17,395 bases of DNA from Clostridia bacterium (GTDB taxonomy: Bacteria; Bacillota_A; Clostridia; Christensenellales; Aristaeellaceae): contig JAFZQK010000049.1 of the NCBI GenBank assembly GCA_017620455.1, positions 1-17,395 on the forward strand, in the 5' to 3' direction. Made by a program: the position numbers and the translations under genes. The notes under the pieces were generated by a model. It was not told the origin of the DNA. It searched no databases and saw only the letters and a list, made by a program, of their open reading frames with translations. This document shows positions 7,058 to 14,208 of this stretch, piece by piece. Each line of letters starts with the position of its first letter. Positions within the stretch are counted from its first letter, which is position 1.

Positions 7058-7080
7058 GCGTCCTGCATTGGACAGGACGC
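7058..7080 (+). promoter_or_regulatory. rpsF leader hairpin, candidate S6:S18 autoregulatory element
   Basis: GCGTCCTG (7058-7065) pairs perfectly with CAGGACGC (7073-7080) around a seven-base loop. GGAC in and beside that loop could alternatively pair with GTCC at 7086-7089 near the ribosome binding site. S6:S18 feedback on rpsF leaders is known in bacteria. I did not identify its diagnostic internal loop with confidence, so the assignment rests on position. Confidence 0.35.
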
Positions 7081-7106
7081 CATACGTCCATGAGGAGGTG
7101 AAAAGA

Positions 7107-7523
7107 ATGAACAAGTATGAAGTGGTGTACATCATCGATCCTGCTGTGGAGGAAGAAGAGCGCAAGGCCCTGATCGCCAAGTTCAACGATCTGATCGCCG
7201 GCAACGGCGGCAGCGTGGACAAGGTGGAGGAGTGGGGCAAGCGCCGCCTGGCCTATGCCATCGACTACAAAACCGAGGGCTACTATGTGCTGGTGAACTT
7301 CCAGGGCGAGGCTGAGCTTCCCAAGGAACTGGAGCGCAACCTTCAGATTTCCGAAAGCGTCATTCGCTATCAGGTGATTCGGCAGATCGAGCGCAAAGTG
7401 GGCATCAAGCCCCGCGCCGTGCGGCCCGCTCCCGTCGCTGCCCCCGTGGCAGAGGAAGCCCCCGCTGCCGAAGCCGCGCCTGCCGCTGAAGAAGCGCCCG
7501 CGGAAACCCCTGCCGCTGAGTAA
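7107..7523 (+). CDS. rpsF: 30S ribosomal protein S6 with a long Ala/Pro/Glu tail
   Basis: Residues 1-100 form a normal S6: MNKYEVVYIIDP at the start, WGKRRLAYAI near 43-52, and the C-terminal strand IRYQVIRQIERK. S6 pairs with S18 on the platform of the small subunit. The protein is 138 residues long, against about 95 in most Bacillota. The extra 38 or so residues are almost only Ala, Pro, Val and Glu, and should be disordered and acidic. The ATG at 7107 follows GAGGAGGTGAAAAGA; earlier in-frame starts fall inside the leader hairpin and were rejected. ssb follows after 15 bases. Confidence 0.97.
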   Translation: MNKYEVVYIIDPAVEEEERKALIAKFNDLIAGNGGSVDKVEEWGKRRLAYAIDYKTEGYYVLVNFQGEAELPKELERNLQISESVIRYQVIRQIERKVGIKPRAVRPAPVAAPVAEEAPAAEAAPAAEEAPAETPAAE

Positions 7524-7538
7524 ACGGGAGGAGCGAAC

Positions 7539-7991
7539 ATGAACAAGGTCTTTTTGATCGGCAACCTCACCCGCGATCCGGAGCAGCGCACCACCCAGAG
7601 CGGCGTCAGCGTGTGCTCCTTCACCATCGCCGTGAACCGCCGCCGCAGCAATAACGCCGAGGCCGGCCAGCCGGAAGCGGATTTCTTCCGCATCACCGCC
7701 TGGCGCCAGCTGGGCGATATCTGCGCCAAGTATCTCGCCAAAGGCCGCAAGGTGGCCGTGGTGGGCACGGTCAGCGCCAGCGCCTATACGGCCAACGACG
7801 GCACTGCCCGGGCCAGCCTGGAGGTACAGGCGGACGACGTGGAATTCCTGACTCCCCGGGGAGAAGCGGGCGAAGCGCCCGCCTATAACGCCCCCGCGGC
7901 GGCCGCGCCCCGTCAGCAGAACGCGAACGTGGGCTCCGCGCCCCAGGGCGGCGGCTTCGTGCAGGTGGAGGATGAGGATCTGCCTTTCTGA
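7539..7991 (+). CDS. ssb: Single-stranded DNA-binding protein
   Basis: The 150-residue protein has the OB-fold of bacterial SSB: MNKVFLIGNLTRDPE at the start, then FTIAVNR, WRQLGDICAKYLAKGRKVAVVGTV, and the strand ASLEVQADDVEFL. A flexible Ala/Gln/Gly-rich linker (about 108-143) leads to the acidic tip EDEDLPF, the docking site for SSB partners in replication and repair. It acts as a tetramer that coats single-stranded DNA. The ribosome binding site is GGGAGGAGCGAAC. Its place between rpsF and rpsR is the standard order. The stop is TGA. Confidence 0.97.
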   Translation: MNKVFLIGNLTRDPEQRTTQSGVSVCSFTIAVNRRRSNNAEAGQPEADFFRITAWRQLGDICAKYLAKGRKVAVVGTVSASAYTANDGTARASLEVQADDVEFLTPRGEAGEAPAYNAPAAAAPRQQNANVGSAPQGGGFVQVEDEDLPF

Positions 7992-8028
7992 TGCCTTACG
8001 GAAATCTTGAATGAAGGAGGAAACAATC

Positions 8029-8283
8029 ATGTCTGAAGATCGTGGCGAAAAGCGCCCGCGTCCCCGCGGCAAGCGCCCCCGCCGTAAAGTATGCGATTTT
8101 TGCGTCAACAAGATCGAATACATCGATTATAAGGATGTCAACCGTCTGCGCCGTTCCATCAACGAGCGCGGCAAGATCCTGCCCCGCCGCATGACCGGCA
8201 ACTGCGCCAAGCATCAGCGTCAGCTGAGCGAGGCCATCAAGCGCGCCCGTGCCATCGCGCTGCTGCCCTATACGGTGGATTAA
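8029..8283 (+). CDS. rpsR: 30S ribosomal protein S18, putative zinc-site form
   Basis: The 84-residue protein has the S18 core: [29 protein letters not shown], then [23 protein letters not shown]18 binds beside S6 on the 30S platform. C22-x2-C25 together with C59-x2-H62 makes a plausible four-ligand zinc site, like the Cys-containing class of S18 proteins; many relatives have lost these residues. The ATG at 8029 follows AAGGAGG by eight bases; the earlier in-frame ATG at 8011 precedes that site and was rejected. rplI, often next in this operon, is absent, and a terminator follows. Confidence 0.97.
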   Translation: MSEDRGEKRPRPRGKRPRRKVCDFCVNKIEYIDYKDVNRLRRSINERGKILPRRMTGNCAKHQRQLSEAIKRARAIALLPYTVD

Positions 8284-8300
8284 CAAAAACCGCAAACAGG

Positions 8301-8327
8301 AAGCGCCGATATTTTCGGCGCTTTTTT
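8301..8327 (+). terminator. Terminator of the rpsF-ssb-rpsR operon
   Basis: AAGCGCCGA (8301-8309) pairs with TCGGCGCTT (8315-8323) around a five-base loop, running into six T. Confidence 0.95.
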
Positions 8328-8328
8328 C

Positions 8329-8357
8329 TTGCGCTTTTTCGCATTCTTCTGTATAAT
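8329..8357 (+). promoter_or_regulatory. Promoter of the second flavoprotein
   Basis: TTGCGC (8329-8334), a 17-base spacer and TATAAT (8352-8357) predict a start near 8364. The resulting leader is about 127 bases. It contains ACGCC near 8397 and GGCGTTTTTC near 8418 that could pair, a weak attenuator-like structure. Confidence 0.6.
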
Positions 8358-8490
8358 GGAGCTGTGATCAGATCCAAATGCTTCAGAAAGGCGCGAACGC
8401 CCCGGCTGCTGCGTGTCCAGGCGTTTTTCTCCGTCTCTTTTTGAACGCTCCGGGATCGGATCGGAAAATACAGTATGGGAGGGAACCGAT

Positions 8491-10389
8491 ATGGCAAAAC
8501 GTATGCTGGCAATCTTCATCGCGGCGGTGATGCTGCTGGGCGGCCTGTCCGCCGCGCTGGCGGAGACCGCGGAGACTACCGCCGTGACCGGCACCGGCAT
8601 GGCCAAGGGCTTCGGCGGGGACGTCACCGTTACCGTCACCCTGGCGGACGGCGTCATTACCATCGTGGACATCGAGGGCCCCAATGAAACCCAGGGCATC
8701 GGCAGCAACATCGTGGCGGAATGGCCGGAGGCCTTCGTGGAGGCCAACGGCATCGTGGACACCTACACCGGGGCCACCTTCGCCTCCATCACCCGCAAAG
8801 CCGTCATCGAGGCCGCCATCGCCGCCCTGACCGCCGCGGGCGTGAACGCCAACGACTACATGCGGGAATACGTTACCGACAAGGCGGAAGACGTGGCGCT
8901 GGAAGCGGACGTGGTGATCGTGGGCGCCGGCGGCGCGGGCATGACCGCCGCCATCGTGGCCGCGGATATGGGCGTAAAGGTCGTGGTGATCGAAAGCCAG
9001 CCCGCCGTGGGCGGCAATTCCGTCAAATCCACCGGCGGCATGAACGCCGCCAAAACCGTCTATCAGGACAAGAATGAATTCGGCGAGGCCGCCGGCGTGG
9101 AAAAGACCCTGAAAGCCGCCGAAGCTTATTCCGATAATGAAAAGATCCAGATGCTGGCCGAAACGGTGCGGGAGCAGTGGACGGCGTATCAGGAGAACCC
9201 GGAAGGGTACTTCGATTCCACGGAGCTGTTCGAATTGGATACCCTCATCGGCGGCAAAGCGCTGAACAATCCGGACCTGGTGAATACGATGGTATGCAAC
9301 ACCGAAGATGCCATCGAATACCTGTCCACCCTGGGCATCGATCTGAACAACGTGGCGGCCTTCGGCGGCGCGTCGGTGAAGCGCATCCACCGCCCGGTGA
9401 ACGACGAGGGCAAGGTGGTTTCTGTGGGCGCGTATGTGGTGCCGCGGCTGGAAAAGGCCCTGACGGAGCGGGAGAACATCACCTTGCTGCTGGACACCAC
9501 CGCCACCAGGATCCTTACCGACAATACCGGCGCGGCCCTGGGCATCGAGGCCGAGGGCAAATCCGGCAACAAGGTTACCGTCAACGCCAAGGCCGTGGTC
9601 CTGGCCACCGGCGGGTTCGGCGCGAATCTGGACATGGTGGTGCAGTATAAGCCCGAGCTGGCGGGCTTCATGACCACCAACGCCTCCGGCATCCAGGGCC
9701 AGGGCATCCTGATGGCCCAGGCGCTGGGCGCCGCCACCGTGGATATGGACCAGATCCAGATCCATCCCACCGTGCAGGCGGACACCGCTTCCCTGATCAC
9801 CGAAGGCCTGCGGGGCGACGGCGCCATCCTGGTGAACGCCGACGGCGAGCGCTTCATCGACGAAGTGGGCACCCGCGACGTGGTTTCCGCCGCAGAGATC
9901 GCCCAGCCCGGCTCCTTCTCCTGGCTGGTGGTGGATCAGAAGATGGTGGACGCTTCCTCCGTCATCCAGGGCTATATCTCCCGGGGCCTGATGCTGAAGG
10001 GCGATTCGTATGAAGCCCTGGCGGAAGAACTGGGCATCCCCGCCGACGCTTTCAGGGCCACCATGGAAAAATGGAACGGCTTCGTGGCGGAAAAGAACGA
10101 TCCGGACTTCGGCCGCACCAGCTTCGCCGCGCCCCTGGATACCGCGCCTTTCTACGCGGTGAAGGTCACCGCCGGTATCCACCACACCATGGGCGGATTG
10201 TCCATTGACAGCGGGACCCACGTGCTGAACGCCGATGGCCAGCCCATCCCCGGCCTCTTCGCCGCGGGCGAGGTCACCGGCGGCGTCCACGGCGGCAACC
10301 GCCTGGGCGGCAACGCCGTGGCCGATTTCGTGGTGTTCGGCAGGATCGCCGGTGAGGCGGCTGCCCTCTATGTTTTCAACATGCAATAA
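8491..10389 (+). CDS. Exported fumarate-reductase-like flavoprotein (FMN_bind plus FAD domain)
   Basis: The 632-residue protein has a signal peptide (about 1-24, ending SAALA), one FMN_bind domain (about 30-115) with flavinylation motif TGAT (93-96), and an FAD_binding_2 domain from GAGGAG (145-150) to the end. It resembles Shewanella flavocytochrome c fumarate reductase closely: GGASVKRIHRP, IHPT, TEGLRGDGAI, GTRD, HHTMGG (H564/H565) and GGNRLGG (R604) match its substrate-binding and proton-transfer positions. It lacks the haem domain, and covalent FMN would take its electron-relay role, as in reductases of Gram-positive extracellular electron transfer. Fumarate is the best guess. The ATG at 8491 follows GGGAGGG; an in-frame ATG at 8413 has no signal-peptide logic. 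Confidence 0.92.
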   Translation: MAKRMLAIFIAAVMLLGGLSAALAETAETTAVTGTGMAKGFGGDVTVTVTLADGVITIVDIEGPNETQGIGSNIVAEWPEAFVEANGIVDTYTGATFASITRKAVIEAAIAALTAAGVNANDYMREYVTDKAEDVALEADVVIVGAGGAGMTAAIVAADMGVKVVVIESQPAVGGNSVKSTGGMNAAKTVYQDKNEFGEAAGVEKTLKAAEAYSDNEKIQMLAETVREQWTAYQENPEGYFDSTELFELDTLIGGKALNNPDLVNTMVCNTEDAIEYLSTLGIDLNNVAAFGGASVKRIHRPVNDEGKVVSVGAYVVPRLEKALTERENITLLLDTTATRILTDNTGAALGIEAEGKSGNKVTVNAKAVVLATGGFGANLDMVVQYKPELAGFMTTNASGIQGQGILMAQALGAATVDMDQIQIHPTVQADTASLITEGLRGDGAILVNADGERFIDEVGTRDVVSAAEIAQPGSFSWLVVDQKMVDASSVIQGYISRGLMLKGDSYEALAEELGIPADAFRATMEKWNGFVAEKNDPDFGRTSFAAPLDTAPFYAVKVTAGIHHTMGGLSIDSGTHVLNADGQPIPGLFAAGEVTGGVHGGNRLGGNAVADFVVFGRIAGEAAALYVFNMQ

Positions 10390-10404
10390 GCCCGGTTTCC
10401 TTTC

Positions 10405-10440
10405 GGCTGCCCGGCGTTTTTCCGCCCGGGCGGCCTTTTT
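10405..10440 (+). terminator. Terminator after the second flavoprotein gene
   Basis: GGCTGCCCGG (10405-10414) pairs with CCGGGCGGCC (10426-10435), with one U-G pair, followed by TTTTT. Confidence 0.85.
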
Positions 10441-10457
10441 CCGCGTTTGCCCGGGCC

Positions 10458-10487
10458 TTGACCCGGGGCGGCCTGGTGGGGTATAAT
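10458..10487 (+). promoter_or_regulatory. Sigma-A-like promoter of the ECF sigma operon
   Basis: TTGACC (10458-10463), an 18-base spacer and TATAAT (10482-10487) predict a start near 10494. It resembles a housekeeping promoter rather than an obvious ECF-type self-promoter. Confidence 0.75.
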
Positions 10488-10582
10488 GAAACGCGGCTGG
10501 AAAAGCCGCGAATTTTTTCGCAACCGTGCAAGAAATGGGAAGGGAACGTCGTTGTATGAGTGAGCGGATCCAAGGAAGCCGC

Positions 10583-11074
10583 ATGAGCGACGAGCAGTTT
10601 GAGGCGCTGTATGAGAAGTACGCCAACGATGTGCTCCGGGTCAGCTACTTTTACCTGGGCGACCGGCAGCAGGCCGAGGATGTGACCCAGGATGTTTTCG
10701 TCCGCCTGCTGCAGAGCGCGCCGGAGCTGGTGGAAGGCAAGGAAAAGGCGTGGCTGCTGAAGGTGGCGCTGAACCGATGCCGGGATCTGTGGCGCGCCGC
10801 GTGGGTAAAGCGCGTGGTGCTGGGCAGCCCGGCTATGGAGCTGACCCCCGCCCCGGACCGGATGGACGAAAGGCTGGAAAGGCAGGAGCTGATGCAGGCG
10901 ATCCGCCGGCTGCCCACGGATTTTCGGGACGTGATATTGCTGCATTACTATCAGGGCTACGGCATCAGCGAGATCGCGCAGATCATGAAGGTGCCGGAGG
11001 GCACGATTTCCAGCCGGCTCAGCCGGGGACGGAAGAAACTGGAAGAGATATTGAAGGAGCGTGGCGCCCAATGA
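10583..11074 (+). CDS. ECF-type RNA polymerase sigma factor
   Basis: From the ATG at 10583 the protein has 163 residues, normal for an ECF sigma factor. Region 2 spans about 3-73 with the core-binding pattern YLGDRQQAEDVTQDVFVRLL. Region 4 spans about 104-156 with LPTDFRDVILLHYYQGYGISEIAQIMKVPEGTISSRLSRGRKKL, the helix-turn-helix that reads the -35 element. It redirects RNA polymerase to a stress or envelope regulon. The start at 10583 has AAGGA six bases upstream; in-frame ATGs at 10556 and 10526 are possible but have weaker sites. The stop overlaps the start of the next gene (ATGA), which indicates translational coupling to an anti-sigma partner. Confidence 0.93.
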   Translation: MSDEQFEALYEKYANDVLRVSYFYLGDRQQAEDVTQDVFVRLLQSAPELVEGKEKAWLLKVALNRCRDLWRAAWVKRVVLGSPAMELTPAPDRMDERLERQELMQAIRRLPTDFRDVILLHYYQGYGISEIAQIMKVPEGTISSRLSRGRKKLEEILKERGAQ

Positions 11075-12000
11075 AGAGCGTGGAGGAAAGGCTGAAAAAA
11101 CTGCCCGAATTGGCCGAATCCACCGGCCTTCAGGCGGATGAACAGCTGAAGAGAAAAATCCTGCGTGCCGCCCAGGCGAAACAGGGCCACGCGGGGGGCT
11201 TTGCCCTGCGCCGGCTGGCCCCGGCGCTGTGCGCGCTGGTGATCCTGGCGGGGGCGGCGGCTTATTTCCTGCCCCGGATCGGCGGGCAGAAGGAAGCGCC
11301 GCTGCTGACCTCCCAGCCCGCCGGGCAGGTGCAGGTGGGGGAAAAGCTGGCGTGGGATGTGCCCCAGGGCAGCATCAGCATCAAGGCCAGCAAAAATCCT
11401 TCTTACCGCAGCATCTGGGCCCCGGCCTCTGGCGGGAATTTCCCCCTGGTGGGCGTGAAGGGCAGCTACTACCGGCTGCTGACGAACCCCACCGCCATTT
11501 CCGATGAGCTGCTGGGCGAAGCGCTGGGCATGGTGGATACCTTTACCAGCGAACCCGCCCTGGCGGGCACGGACGGCATCTGCTCCAACACGGCGGCGCA
11601 GGGAGAAACGGTCTACGCCGTCCGCGGCATGCGGGGCGCCCTGGCCGCCGCGAAGGTGGACGGGAAAATGCGGGTGTTCCAGCGGGTATCCTTCGGCGAT
11701 TGGGCGCTGATGGGTCGGGAGACCCTGGCGGATACCCTGCGGGCGGATTCCGCGGTGGCGCTGGAGCTCAGCGGTATGGGCACGGTGAACGACCCTGCCG
11801 AAGCCCGGCGGCTGATCGGGATCCTGACCGAAAACGCCCAGTTCCTGCGCTCCGGCGGCGGGGAAAGCAACCGGTCGCTTTTGATCCAGCTGGAAAACGG
11901 CGTCGTGATCCAGATGGCGGTGAACGGCGAGCGCCTCATCGCCTGCGGCACCTGGGCCTGCCCGGAATTTTTCGAGGCTTTTCAGGAAGCGCTGCAATAA
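11071..12000 (+). CDS. Membrane-anchored putative anti-sigma factor
   Basis: The 309-residue protein has a charged N-terminal part (about 1-48, rich in Lys and Glu, able to form helices), one membrane helix (about 49-67), and an extracytoplasmic part of about 240 residues. This layout, with the ATGA overlap to the ECF sigma gene, is typical of transmembrane anti-sigma factors, which hold sigma at the membrane until a signal reaches the outer domain. The zinc-binding HxxxCxxC anti-sigma motif is absent. The outer domain is not recognised; two of its three cysteines lie near the C-terminus (ACGTWAC). The function is inferred from context and topology. Confidence 0.75.
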   Translation: MKSVEERLKKLPELAESTGLQADEQLKRKILRAAQAKQGHAGGFALRRLAPALCALVILAGAAAYFLPRIGGQKEAPLLTSQPAGQVQVGEKLAWDVPQGSISIKASKNPSYRSIWAPASGGNFPLVGVKGSYYRLLTNPTAISDELLGEALGMVDTFTSEPALAGTDGICSNTAAQGETVYAVRGMRGALAAAKVDGKMRVFQRVSFGDWALMGRETLADTLRADSAVALELSGMGTVNDPAEARRLIGILTENAQFLRSGGGESNRSLLIQLENGVVIQMAVNGERLIACGTWACPEFFEAFQEALQ

Positions 12001-12019
12001 ACCCGAAAAAACAAACGAT

Positions 12020-12052
12020 CCCGGCTGCATGCTACGTGCAGCCGGGTTTTTT
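12020..12052 (+). terminator. Terminator between the sigma operon and the converging M56 peptidase gene
   Basis: CCCGGCTGCA (12020-12029) pairs perfectly with TGCAGCCGGG (12037-12046), followed by six T. An A-rich run on the other side (12005-12014) may also let it stop minus-strand transcripts arriving from the peptidase gene. Confidence 0.92.
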
Positions 12053-12062
12053 GTGCAGAGGA

Positions 12063-13721
12063 TTAACCTACGCCATCGAAATACCATATGATGCGCACCA
12101 CCGGGGTGATCTGGACCACGATGGTCTTGCTGTCGGGGGCGTCGCCCTGTTCATGGTCGTCATACCAGGCTTCAAACAGCGCGTAGGTCACATCGCCGTC
12201 GGTTTCATTTCCGTAATCCGTCCAGGATACGAAGTGGTCGGTGACGCCGGGCTCCACGGTTTCGGCAAAGGCATACACAAATTCCTTCAGCTCCTGGCGG
12301 TAAGCGTCGTTTTCCGCGGGGGCGGGGCCTGTCATTTCATCTCGCATGTAAATCGCTTCCACATTGTCAAAGCCGCTGACGCCGCTGCCGTCCGTGTTCA
12401 CGGAGCAGGCAAGCCTGTTGCCGTCCGGCAGGATTGCGGTGACGCGATAGCAGGGCCTGAAACGAAAGCTTTCGGCGTCCCGTTCCACGATCCATTCCGC
12501 ACCCTCCGCATCCACCCCCAGAGCCGGGAGACTCCAGGCCTCCTTGGCGATCTCGACGGCCTGCTCTTTGGTGATTTTGGCATTTGTGATGGAGAAGGTG
12601 TCTTTCAGTTCGTTTTTATTCCCGGATTCGGGAATGGGGGCCCGGGCATAGGGCATTTCCGCCGTGGCGAAGGCCCCCGCCAGCAGCACGCAGGCGGTGA
12701 GGACGAAAACGAACGCAAAGGCGCGGACCCGTTTTCCGCCCCGGAGGATGCCGCCGACGCGCAGCTTCATTTTCTTTCCCGTCATGCTCATGCCGGTGGC
12801 CAGCACGGGGATGCCGGGGGCGGAATGCTTTGCCACGGCGCGCACCAGCGTTTCGGCGTATGCCCGGCGGCCCGATTCGTCCATGTTCCTGGTCACGCTG
12901 TCGTCGCAGCGCAGCTCCCGGTCCGTGCGGGCCATGGCGGCGGCAATCCATACCAGGGGATTGAACCAGTGGATCACGCAGCACAGCAGGGAAAGAAGCG
13001 TCCAGAGGTGATCCTTCGCCTTGTAATGGCAAATTTCGTGGCGCAGCATCTGCTCCGCCTGGGCCTGCTCCGCCGCCAGGGGCAGGGCGATGTAAGGCCG
13101 GATCACCCCCACCAGGCAGGCGCTGCTCAAGGGGTCTGTGAGATACACCGGCAGGGCGCGGACGCCCTTTTCGGCGCACAGGGCCTTGTACTGTTCCAGC
13201 GCTTCCCCGCTCAGGGCCTCGACCCTGCCCTTCTTGAGCTTCTTCCGGAAGCGCACGTTGGCGAATGTGAACCATGCGGCGACGCCCCCGGCCCCCAGGA
13301 CGTACAGGTTCATCAGGGTATGGGCGGTGCGGCCGTCGTAAAAGCCGTCCCGCACCTCGTACAGCCCCCGCAGCACGGCGTCGGTCTTCATGGTTTTATC
13401 AATGGGACCGGTAGGCGCTTGTGCCAGACGCCGGTTAAACAGATCGTTCACCGCATCCTCCAGGCGCACCTTCACCTGCCCGGCGATGGGGCGCACGGCT
13501 GCGGGGTCCCGGTTGTAGGGGGTCTTGATTTCATCAATCCAGGGGTTGGGCAAAGCGATGGGGCACAAAAGCCGCACGGCCACCAGTAGCCAGGCGAAGC
13601 ACAGCGCCCGGCTGCCCAGGCTGGGGCGCAGGAATTTCCGGATGGGGATCATGAGCAGGATGGCGAGGGAGGCCATGATATTGGCCTCGATGAGAAAATT
13701 ATAGACCGTGGCGGTACGCAT
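12063..13721 (-). CDS. BlaR1/MecR1-like M56 membrane metallopeptidase with a non-penicillin-binding sensor domain
   Basis: The 552-residue protein has N-terminal membrane helices (about 8-26, 38-56 and 136-154), then an M56 zinc peptidase core with HEICH at 228-232 and a likely third ligand E269 in DRELRCDD. A further helix follows at about 334-354, and then an outer domain of about 200 residues. In BlaR1 the outer domain is a penicillin-binding fold; here it is short, with a PepSY-like pattern (DGNRLACSVNTDGSGVSGF around 433-451) and no SxxK motif visible. On sensing its signal the peptidase should cause cleavage of the BlaI repressor. GGAGG precedes the ATG, 12 bases after the blaI stop, so the two form one operon. 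The ligand is unknown. Confidence 0.88.
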   Translation of the reverse strand: MRTATVYNFLIEANIMASLAILLMIPIRKFLRPSLGSRALCFAWLLVAVRLLCPIALPNPWIDEIKTPYNRDPAAVRPIAGQVKVRLEDAVNDLFNRRLAQAPTGPIDKTMKTDAVLRGLYEVRDGFYDGRTAHTLMNLYVLGAGGVAAWFTFANVRFRKKLKKGRVEALSGEALEQYKALCAEKGVRALPVYLTDPLSSACLVGVIRPYIALPLAAEQAQAEQMLRHEICHYKAKDHLWTLLSLLCCVIHWFNPLVWIAAAMARTDRELRCDDSVTRNMDESGRRAYAETLVRAVAKHSAPGIPVLATGMSMTGKKMKLRVGGILRGGKRVRAFAFVFVLTACVLLAGAFATAEMPYARAPIPESGNKNELKDTFSITNAKITKEQAVEIAKEAWSLPALGVDAEGAEWIVERDAESFRFRPCYRVTAILPDGNRLACSVNTDGSGVSGFDNVEAIYMRDEMTGPAPAENDAYRQELKEFVYAFAETVEPGVTDHFVSWTDYGNETDGDVTYALFEAWYDDHEQGDAPDSKTIVVQITPVVRIIWYFDGVG

Positions 13722-13733
13722 GGCACACCTCCG

Positions 13734-14108
13734 TTATCGTTTTTCGCTTTTGTGCAGCATTTCCATCAGCTCGTCCATTTCCTTCAGGGTGATTTCGCCG
13801 CTGTCCACCAGATGGTTGATCAGCAGCGAGGCCTTGCCGGAAAAGACGCGGTTCAGCAGCTTTTTCGTCTGCATCTGGCTGGCCTCTTCCCGGGTGATCA
13901 GGGGGGAATACATTTTCACGTCCCCGCTTTCGTCCACCGCCACCGTGTGCTTTTCCTGCATGCGCTTGAGCAGGGTAATCACGGTATGGCGGCTCCAGCC
14001 GGTGGCGGGCTCCAGTTCTTTGGTGATTTCGCTCATGGGCCGGGGCGCGCGGTTCCACAAAAGCTCCATGATTTTCCATTCCGCTTCGGTGCACTGACGT
14101 TCGGGCAT
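13734..14108 (-). CDS. BlaI/MecI/CopY-family transcriptional repressor
   Basis: The 124-residue winged-helix repressor begins with the family signature TEAEWKIMELLW, followed by the recognition region GWSRHTVITLLKRMQEK (about 37-53). A C-terminal dimerisation helix bundle follows. In BlaI and MecI the partner protease leads to cleavage between N101 and F102; the matching site here reads N98-H99 in LLINHLV, so the site is only partly conserved. It should bind the operators upstream of its own gene and of the secreted protein at 14209. AAGGAG lies eight bases before the ATG. It is co-transcribed with the M56 peptidase gene. Confidence 0.93.
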   Translation of the reverse strand: MPERQCTEAEWKIMELLWNRAPRPMSEITKELEPATGWSRHTVITLLKRMQEKHTVAVDESGDVKMYSPLITREEASQMQTKKLLNRVFSGKASLLINHLVDSGEITLKEMDELMEMLHKSEKR

Positions 14109-14130
14109 GAGAAGGACTCCTTTCCATTAA

Positions 14131-14167
14131 GGTGACGATCGTCTACCAATAGTATACAAATGTCCAC
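14131..14167 (-). promoter_or_regulatory. Two BlaI-type operators at the blaI promoter
   Basis: Operator 1 (14152-14167) has the core TACAAATGTC, which fits the BlaI/CopY box KACANNTGTM when read on the minus strand, and covers the -10 and part of the spacer. Operator 2 (14131-14146) has the perfect palindrome GACGATCGTC. The core centres are 21 bp apart, two helical turns, so dimers could bind side by side on one DNA face. Confidence 0.7.
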
Positions 14168-14179
14168 CAACAATGTCAA
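14151..14179 (-). promoter_or_regulatory. Promoter of the blaI-M56 peptidase operon
   Basis: On the minus strand TTGACA (14179-14174), a 17-base spacer and TATACT (14156-14151) make a near-consensus sigma-A promoter, overlapped by operator 1. Confidence 0.88.
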
Positions 14180-14208
14180 CCCCTGAAATTGTAAACTTTG
14201 CCGGCGGG

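Noticed and set aside
8383..10626. 747-residue open frame on the minus strand opposite the second flavoprotein
   Set aside because: Same antisense pattern; it spans a terminator and a promoter and has no recognisable domain.
11700..13589. 629-residue open frame on the plus strand opposite the M56 peptidase
   Set aside because: It begins inside the anti-sigma gene, crosses the terminator at 12020-12052 and is the shadow of the real minus-strand gene with the HEICH motif.
12063..14108. Beta-lactam resistance regulator pair (blaR1-blaI or mecR1-mecI)
   Set aside because: The peptidase lacks a penicillin-binding outer domain with an SxxK motif, and no beta-lactamase or PBP2a gene is nearby, so the resistance gene names were not used.
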